Shown: in pieces, positions 1 through 9,400 of the stretch
Position numbering within the stretch: position 1 is the stretch's first letter
How the letters are laid out: every line of letters begins with the position of its first letter
IMG/VR virus record: IMGVR_UViG_3300021131_000020
Coordinates: 1 to 38,637 of that record
DNA: 38,637 nt
Source of the DNA: a virus
Direction: 5' to 3' (one strand)
Translations under genes and position numbers: made by a program
Notes under the pieces: model-generated
What the model was told of the DNA's origin: nothing
Database searches by the model: none
Seen by the model: only the letters and a program-made list of their open reading frames with translations

Positions 1-57
1 TTCTTGGTAACGTAAGCCAATCTTTAAACCAGTCTTCGTGGTGTAAGGGACATTCAT
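1..57 (-). CDS. 5' end of a leftward phage gene (partial)
   Basis: Only the first 19 codons are in the window; the gene runs off the left edge. The peptide begins MNVPYTTKTGLKIGLRYQE, which resembles the start of a small hypothetical protein seen in many environmental podovirus-like phages. The ATG is preceded by AGGA about 8 bases upstream, a reasonable ribosome-binding site. It reads in the same direction as the main late operon but is separated from it by the opposing RusA gene, so it may begin a different transcription unit. Function unknown. Confidence rests on the good start signal and familiar N-terminus, not on length. Confidence 0.5.
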   Translation of the reverse strand, partial: MNVPYTTKTGLKIGLRYQE

Positions 58-74
58 TTTGATTTTCCTAGCAG

Positions 75-104
75 TTAATCAGACTATAGTTTGCATGATA
101 TAAT
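75..104 (+). promoter_or_regulatory. Extended -10 promoter for the RusA gene
   Basis: A perfect TATAAT lies at 99-104, preceded by TG one base upstream (TGATATAAT), the extended -10 form recognised by bacterial sigma-70. The -35 candidate TTAATC at 75-80 is weak, as extended -10 promoters allow. Transcription would start near 111, at or just past the first possible ATG (110). That supports the ATG at 146 as the translated start, or else a leaderless mRNA. Confidence 0.5.
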
Positions 105-145
105 AAATCATGTCAATAGATTGTACCCACATTAATACACCTACT

Positions 146-481
146 ATGAAAATAATTTATCTGCCCTGGCCGCCAAAAGAATTATCCCCAAACGCAACCC
201 TGCATTGGGCTAAGAAAGCCAAATACAAAAAGCTGTACAGACAAACGTGTTGGGCTTTAACTTTGGAGTCTAAGGTTAAGGTATCAACTGATGGTCGAAT
301 CCCTATGACGGTGACATTTTACCCACCTGATAAACGCCATAGAGATGCCGACAACATGGTAGCCAGCATTAAAGCTGGATTAGATGGTGTTGCTGATGCT
401 TTAAAGGTGAATGACAAACAATTCTGGCCGATGTTTGTCTTTTCTGATGAAGTAAAAGGGATGGTTACAATCCAGCTTTGA
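146..481 (+). CDS. rusA: RusA-family Holliday junction resolvase
   Basis: RusA-type endonucleases are Mg-dependent homodimers that cut four-way DNA junctions, and phages use them to resolve replication and recombination intermediates before packaging. The 111-residue product opens with the family's strand and loop LPWPPKELSPN, then a basic stretch (WAKKAKYKK). The diagnostic block RDADNMVASIKAGLDGVADAL follows at about residues 66-86. Asp67 and Asp69 of the RDxDN motif and Asp90 are the likely metal ligands. Length matches the family (about 110-120 residues). An in-frame ATG at 110 would add 12 residues unlike family N-termini, and neither start has a clear Shine-Dalgarno. It is the only complete plus-strand gene and overlaps the end of the giant leftward gene by 17 bases, tail to tail. 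Confidence 0.9.
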   Translation: MKIIYLPWPPKELSPNATLHWAKKAKYKKLYRQTCWALTLESKVKVSTDGRIPMTVTFYPPDKRHRDADNMVASIKAGLDGVADALKVNDKQFWPMFVFSDEVKGMVTIQL

Positions 482-3400
482 TCCTGTATTGAATAGTATC
501 TTTAAGAAGATTTTCTTTTTTAGTTTTAAAGAAATTAATTTCTTTTTGTTTTTCATCAGGCGATTTGTTTGATCTTTCAATACGATGAATGTTTTTGGTT
601 ATTTCATTCAGTTGTGCATTTGCACTTTGTGTAAATCCATAAGCTTGCAATAATCCTTTATTGGCTTCCATCCACTTTCTTGCTTGTTCAGTTTTTTTAT
701 CTTGCATTTCATTTACAAAAGTTCCATGAGCAATTTCAGCACGATTTTTTAAATCATAGAATATATCTTCTCTGCCACGAGGTACTTCAGGGGATATAAA
801 TGAACCAAATATAGGATTATTTCTTAATTCTCTAGTTGGTTTATCATTGGATAATAAATCAGATGTCCACATGGCTAATCCAGCTACTGAACCATACAAA
901 CCACGAGCAATATGATCTGCTTCCATTGGATTAATTAATCGTTTTCTTGAGCCTTCAATAGTATTACCTTCTTTGTCTTCTTTGCCAGTATATGGTATTT
1001 GAGTTGAAGCACTAATCCATCTGCCCAATTCTGAAGTATTGGCATTGTATTGCAAGAAAGGAGACAAATTCTTCATGCTGTCAGGAGTAACTTTACCGCC
1101 TGTAAAGAAATCATGGTTTAAACCAATTTCAACAAATGGTTTAAATATAGTTGGTACTGGACCAGAAGCTAAAGGACCAAGAAAAGCATCTAACGCACCT
1201 TTTTTAAGTGCTATTGATAATCTTGTTGCATCAACTTCATCTTTTGTTCCCATTGTTATAAATCGGTTGTATAACATTTCTGGTAAAGCTTTACAAATAT
1301 AACCAGCAGTTGTTGTTATTGGAATTAATAATGAATGATCAACGCCAATGTGTCTCATTAATGATCGAGGAACAAAAAAGTTACGCATCTTTGTTTGGTC
1401 ATCTAATTTTTTATATTCGTCATCATCCCCTATAGCCATTGCATATAACAAACTCATTGTCATCATTAAGCCAACGCCTGTAAATAAACGAGCACTTGCT
1501 TCGGCACGACTGATTCCTCTTAAATTACCAGCAACACTAGTAATTTTTGCTCCTGTAACTTGTTCTACGCCCATAGCGACTGGTTCTGCCAATGCTTGTG
1601 TTAATACATCAACTTGTTGTCCAAATGCATTTAAGAACGATATAGAACGAGTTAATGCTTGAGCTGTTTTTGATGCTCCACGTTGATCCCAGTTAATAAC
1701 ATTTGATGCTGCTAAAAGAGCTTTTCTTCGATCACCACGAGTTTCTTTCATTACTTTTGCATAAATTGCTCTTCTTGGTGCTAAATCTGAAGCATCACCT
1801 ATTTTGTCTAACATATTAATAAGTTTGGACATTTTATCTTCACTCAACAATCCAATTTGTTGAGTAGCATATTGTTCAGCAGTTCTTGAACTAGAATAAA
1901 TATTACCAATACCATGTGCTCTTAATATTTTTACTATTGGATCATTACTGTTAAGTGATTTTATAAAAGAACCAAAAGTAGATACATAGAATGAAATTGG
2001 ATTACGAATTCCTGTCACAATAATTGTGCTTGGAATATCCATAAATAATTGTCTTAATTGGAATACGCCAGACCAAGTAATTGTTCTACGCAATGTTTGA
2101 GCACCAAATGACATAATGCCTTCAAGTGGCAACATAAAACTTTCCATACCAATAGCTGCTTGAGCTACTAACGGATCAAGAATACGAATATTAACTTTTC
2201 TTCCATTAACTAAAATTGAAACAATGCCTCTGTTAAAGTCTTCAGCTGGATAAACTTTTAATTTTCCATTTTCATTGCGTTCACCATATACTTGAGCAAT
2301 ACGATTGGCAGCGTAGTTACGAATACAATTACGAGTAACCACCATCGTGTGGTTAATCATATTGTCCAAAACATTAGCTATCGCAAGTTCAGTTTCTCCA
2401 GGTTTAAACTTGTGTTCTTTTGAAACATTTCTAACGCCTTTTTTTCCATAAAAATATGTCGGTTTACTTGGATCTTGACTAATATCTTCAGGCTGAATGC
2501 GTTGCCACGGAACATAATCTTTAATGCTTCTATATAATTTAGCCGTTTCTTTGCTAATCATTTTAGCTTGTTCCATATTATCAACTAAGTTTTTGCTGAC
2601 AGAGTTCCAGTTGTCCATCATTTCTCTTAATTGTGGAAAATCTTTTTCAAATGCAATTCCTTCTTCTATGGCTTCTTCAGACATATTTACTTTTTGAAGG
2701 GCAATTTTGATGTGATTTAAATCTTCTTCTGCTTGCGGTATTCTATTTAATAACTGTAATTGACGATCTGGAGTTGTATCTGGATTCATTTGTTCAGTTT
2801 TTAAATCTTCTAAAACTGCCATACGGTCAGCATGTTCTTGAATAATACTTTTAGATCGTTTTGCTTCAAAATATTTATTAATTAAATTTGTTGCTGTATC
2901 AATACCAATTTCTTTTTCTAGTTCATGAGCAAGGCTAATTATGTTAGCTACCGAATGTTTATCTTCTACTGCTTCAAACATTTGATCATTAAAATTAAAA
3001 TTCATTTTGCCCAATTGAAGGACTTGTAATCCAATATGCGACGCTTTTAAAGCTTGATCCATTGCTACAGAAGCTGTAGCACGACCTTCGCCATCGATTA
3101 ATAGTCGACCATAACGCTGTGCATCAGCAGCTTTAAGTCCAGCAGTAAAATCAAACGCATTAACCCTAAACCCTAATGCCAGTCGATCAACACCATTAAC
3201 GGCTTGCTGAACAGCTGAACCAGGATTAGATATTAATCGTGCAGCATTATTTTTTCCATTTACATACCCACTAATCACGGTATCTTTTACTGTATCTCTT
3301 TTATGCGATGGAGTATCTGGAAAATCATGCTTATCCATATACTTTTTAACTTTTTGTATTTTTGGATTTTCTAAAATTTTTAAATCTGGTCCAGAATTTT

Positions 3401-6400
3401 CAAGCAAATGTCGTAAAGATAAATTATCTAATCGTGTGCCATTACCTTTCATAATGTCATCAAATGTTTTATACAAAATGTATTTGCTGTTAAATCCAAA
3501 TAAGTGTTTTAAACCTTCAATTAATTTACGAATGCCCATAACAAAACGATGCCACGGTGTTCCCATTTTCATTGTCATTAATCTTTCAGCATTAACAGCC
3601 CAATATTCTGATGGGTTTGCGTACTGATACAAATCTTCATTCGGAGGAATATGCATCCTTACTTTTTTATATGTTTCTGAAGTAGGATTAGCCATATAAT
3701 CATTAATTGCTTCAAAATACGCTTGAGTCATAGGATCAGTATTTTTACGAATCGCATCTTTTGTATCTTTAGCCCATTGGTTTATAATAGCTAATCTGAC
3801 TTGCGGTGTCATCATTTGTTCAAATGTATGCGTTAACTCATGGCGAGCTGTGCTTGGATTATCTATTCCATCAGAGCCTTTATACAAACGAATTAAACGA
3901 TTCATTGGATCAAACATCCCCAATGCAGTAGTTTCTTTTCTTACTGGTTTTCTTACTTGAAGTTCTAATCCAGTTAATAAACTTGGAGCATTTTTGTACA
4001 TCCACTCAAATACTTTATAAACATCTTCGCTAATATTGCCAGCTTGATATTCATCACCAGCTTTTTTAAAAATATTCCAAGCACTTGGTAAAGTTTTAGG
4101 TGAAATTAATGCTAAATTTTCTTCATTTTCTTTTCGTGCTTCTTCTACAAATGTAATTTCACGTTGAGTATCAATTGTGTTTTCACCATTAATAATTTGA
4201 CGTTTAAGTTTTTTTTCTTTTTTAGTTAATTCACGTTGAGAAGCAATAATTTCTTTTCTGCGTATTTCATCAAATTTATCTTTTATAGTTTTTTTACGAG
4301 GAACAATATTTTCTAATGGTTTTACTTTAGGCTCAAACATCTTTCTTGCTTGCTCTCTTTGATTAAGAGCAATTAATGTTTCACCTTTATCATTGAGTAA
4401 ATAATCAATCGCTTTCTTAGCTACATCTTCATCGTAGGTATAGGCATACATGACGCTGCCTGACTTATAAAAGTCACCCAATAACTTTGTTAATTTAGGA
4501 TCAAGGAAGTAAGTACCACCAACTTTTTTAGAGCTTGGTACATTAAATTGTATACGTCTGCCACTTTTGGTAATCTGTAAATTTTTATCAGCTGTACCAA
4601 TCGTGCCACGAGCTTCTTCCATAAACTGAATAGCATCATCAGCATTTTTAATTTTGATCGGTGCATCACGCTGGGCTTTTGCAAAGTCGTAAGTCCTTGG
4701 CATTAATACACCTTGACCAGTCGTACCATCAGCTTTGGTAAACGACATAATTTGACCTTGATTTTCTACTGCTGCGTAACCAGCCAAAATATTACCTGTC
4801 ACCATCCAGCGTTTCTCACGCCTTTGTGTTGCACCTTTATCAAACATATCTAATAAAGGAATATACTCACCTTTTTGAGTTTCAGGGTTATACCAACTAA
4901 CTGTATTTTCTTCACTAAGAGTGTATGATCCACCAATTTGAGAAAAGGTTAAAGGAAGAGACTTTGCATCACCATCAGCTAATGCTATGGTCATCTTCCA
5001 ATCAGAACCCATTGTTGGATTTTTAGTTTTCTTTTTATTCTCAATATTAGTAACAACACCATAAAATATTTGAGTATTTGCATCTTTAATTTGAATTTGT
5101 GTGCCAATTTTATATGAGTTTAAGATTGATGCAATTTTGTTGTATTGCATATTTAATCTATCTTTTTGACCTTGTACTTCTACTTCTTGTGCATCAGCTT
5201 CTTTTAACTTAACCAGCATTTCACCAGCAAATACTTGTGATCTTTGTTTTAAATCAGAAAGCATTTCTTTATAAATTTCGCTTGGCGATTTGCCATCTAA
5301 ATTTGTTTTAACTAATTCTTGAACTTCTTCTTTTGAATATGGTTTAACTTTTCGCTTGATATCCACCTGTTCCATATAAGCAGGTTGAGCAAACAATGAT
5401 TCACCTTTTCCTTCAGTAATTGGAGTTGAAGATATTGTTTCAGCATCAAGATCGGATGCCTTGGCTTCGAGCTTATTTGTTCCCATGCTATTTTCACGCT
5501 CAAGCAAATCGTTGTAGCGTTCAATCAAATCTTTGTATATCTCTTCCTGTTGTTTAAGTGGGAGAATAGGAATGTAACCAGTTAGCTTTTTAATATCTTC
5601 TTCAGTTCCATCTGCTGGATTTTCTTTTTTATCAAATGAAAACTGTTCTCCACCAAATGCTTGCCAAACCTCTGGATTGTCATTAATAAATTCTTGAGCT
5701 ACTTGACCACCGTAATCATTAATAAAGTCAACAGTACCTTCAGCCGTTACAGCAGACTTACGAGAAGCTGTGGTATTCGCATTTAAAGAAGCCATCTTCT
5801 TTAATAAAACGGCAGCTGGTCGCATTTCAGCTGGGATATCAGCCATCAACTGTGAATAAGCTGGAGGAATAACTTGACCTGTTCTTAAAACACGCCCTAA
5901 TGTTTGCATATGAACATCAATGTTGGCATCTGCTTGAGCAATAATCATATGACGTTTGCGTTTATCATCAAAATTTTCAGAAGCATGCAAAGAAATACCT
6001 GTTGATCCTGATTGATTAATAATTAAAGCAGTAATTTTTCCATTATTAAAACCTTCAATTGCATTATTTTTTTGCTCTGAATCAGGTTTTCTTGTAATTA
6101 AAGTTGGAACTCCAGTTGAATAATTGATACCAATTGTTCTACCTGTAATCTCATCTACTAAATATTTTGGGTTTGCTTTTTCAATGCCATTTTTAATATA
6201 GTCAATTGGTGACATTGGTGCAGAACCAAAACCAGCATGATTAATATATTCTTTTATTTTGTTATATTGCTCAACAATGGATGGCCCTAAATCATCATCT
6301 GTTAAACGATAATCTGTTTTAATTGGCTCTCCACCTTTTGGATTTGGTCTATTAATTTTTACAGTACGTTGTTTTTCCAAATAACCTAAAAACATATCTT

Positions 6401-9400
6401 TAAATGAAAGATTAATTGGATCACCTGGATTGATGCCCATTTCTTTTGCGTATTCTTGCAAAGAAGCACCCATTGTGTTTGAAACAGTAATGACTGGTTT
6501 TTCACCAGCAGCAATTTTTTCAAGTGCGATTCTAACTGTATCTTCTGCTTTTAATGACAATAACATTTGAGCGATCAAACTATGCATTTTTGAACCAAAT
6601 GTTGTGCTAGTTATGGTAGTTTTTTCTCCTCTGGATTTTGCTATTGCACCAGAGTTATCTAAACTTTTTTGCATTTGTTTTGTTACAATAGTAACAGCCC
6701 TAGAAAATGCCAATATATCTCGCATAGATGTAGCCATCTTTTCTGCTGTATCTTTATTCACTTTTGTTTCTACTGTGTCATACGAAACTCCAGCAAATGT
6801 TCTTTCTCTACGAATATACTGACCTTCTTGAGTAAGCATGTTTGCAACAATCTGTTGCATTGGGATGCCACCATTTCGAATTGCATCAGCAAGTTCAGAT
6901 ATATTTCCTACTGCCAATCTCATATTGGTATTGGAATATAAATCCATTACATCTGCACGTTTAGCATAAGTAGCAGATGAATAAAATGTTCCATCAGAAG
7001 CATCTACTAAGTTACGAATAAACGCTGCTTTGCCAGTTGCTTCTTCATCTTTTTTTCTAGACTTATCGCCAGATCCACCAGCTTCATGGCTTTCATCAAG
7101 AATTAAATAATTTCCTTGAACAAAATGATTTATAAATCTTTGGCGTTCAGTTTCTTTTCCACCTTGCATTTGTGCATAAGTTGTGAAAATAACTTTATAT
7201 GGCCCAAGATCATCTTTATCAATCATTCCTTTTAAAATAGAATCTTGTTTTTTTGTATTTATTTCAAGTTTAGTTTCAGTTTTTTTCCCATTTACTTTAC
7301 GAACTAATTTGTAAGGAACCATTTCATTATTATTGGTAATAATAATCTTTGGTTTATCAGTATCTAAACCAAGTTCTTTGGTCATACCAATATCATCCAA
7401 ATCACCAATCATGGCAGGATAAAGGGTTGTATTTTTTGTAACAAAAATTGGAATCTTATCGTTTAATAAAGCATACCGAATCATGGCAGCAACAACACGA
7501 CCTTTACCAATACCTGTTTGGTCTCCAATAATAAATCCTTTTCCTTCTTCAGCATTTTTAATGGCTAATGCAAGAGCATCAACTTGTTCAGCTGAAAATC
7601 TTTGAAACAACGATTCTGGTTCCATCTGCAATCTATCAGAAACATAATCATCAATATCACCAAATTGATCTACTACTTTTTGTAAAGAATTGCGTATGGA
7701 TTGTGCCATTGCTCTTGGCATGAGAGTTCCAACAGATGGTGCTTTTGAAAATGGTTCATAGGTTACTTGATGACCAGTTTCAGTTTCTTCGCCCCTACGG
7801 TCCTTTAATCCAGATTCGGTACGCTCACCTGTGACAATGCTAGGTCCACCCAATTCTCCAGGCTCGTTTGTTCTAGTGCCCTCTCTGCCGCTGGGTTGCT
7901 TTCCTTCAGCTGTACTGGGAACGGCATTTTTGTTATTGACACGTTCAGGCTTGTTAGTAACTCCAGGTTGTCTTCCACTAACACCTGCCCCAGTTGTCTC
8001 GGTTGTACGTTCGCTAGGCTCATTTTCAGACACGCCCTGTCCGCTGACTCCTGTGGGTTTGGTTCTTTCAACACCAGGCTCACCACTCGGTCTGCCAGGG
8101 CGTTCACCCAATCGTTCTGGTTCACCTGTCCTGCTGGTAGTCTCACCGATGTTAGCTCTATTGGTGCCGTCATTCCCTCTGGATACCACGCTAGGTTCAT
8201 TTAATTTCTCCTTGAGTTCTGCATAATTCTTAATAATTTGTGGAAGTTCTGCTGCTGGCAATGATCTTTGTGCTTGTCCTTTGCCATTAATAACAATGAC
8301 ATCAACAGGATAACTAGCACCCTGTTTAGAATACATATCACCAGCTACTGTAAAGTGATCTACTACGTTGTAATCTTTATAAAGATTGACATAAAAATTA
8401 CGTTTGGCAGCAGAACGATAACCTTCTTTTCTTGCTTCATCACCTTCAGCACGGACACCACCAACGATAAGAACAGCCCTACCGTCATCTTTCATTGTTT
8501 GTAATGACTTCATGACGATGGCATGGTCAATTTCTCTGGTTTTAAATCCATCAACAGTTACTTCTTCGCCAATAGCACCAAACGGTGGATTTTCAATAAC
8601 TACATCAAACTTGCCAGTTTCATTTCTAGTAAGTGCATTTTCATTAGTTACTTTACCTCCACGCAATACACCTTTTAGCATTTCAAATCGAGAAGCATTT
8701 AATTCATTCGCTCTGACATGCATAGGATCAGCAGCAATTAACAACATACCATTACCTGCTGTTGGTTCATAAACCGTTGTATCTTCATTAATGCCAGCAA
8801 GTTTGCTTGCCACATACGCCAATGGAGCTGGAGTTGAATACGCTTGTTCTTTTACGCTGGTCGATGAACGAACCGATAAATTAGGTTGACGATTGTATAA
8901 ATCTACCAATCTATCATAGGCTTCTTCTTTAGACTTTGTTTCGTGAGCAATATTTTGAGCAGCCAATACCACACCAACTTCTATTGTTTCGTCAGCTTCT
9001 TTGGCTTGTGCTGTGCCAGGATCAATCTTTTGAACTGTAATATTTGATATAAACTTGCGAGCTTCTATGATTGTTTTAAAACTGTTGCCTTCTAACAAAT
9101 GTTTAGATATTGCTTCAGCCAGTTTAAATTTAGAATCAGGATCAAATACGCTTTCTGGTTTTTCAAAGCTATGCGCCATTACAGCATCGTGGCTATCCAT
9201 CTCTTTAGCCAAGTCTTGAGCTGTTGGCTCCATGCGTAGAGCTGTGTACCATTGTTTTAAATATGGGATAACCTTATCACCTAGATCATCAATCATTGCT
9301 TTTGCATAGGCAGCAAATGTTCTTGCACCTTTTTCAACGTGATAACCAGACAAGGTAATACCATCAATTAAGAACTCAGGATCAACACCACTATTGAGCT

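Noticed and set aside
7805-8226. Long open frames on both strands (about 100-131 codons) opposite and inside the giant gene
   Set aside because: They coincide with a GC-rich, low-complexity coding stretch where stops are rare in all frames; no plausible ribosome-binding sites, and the giant frame runs through unbroken.
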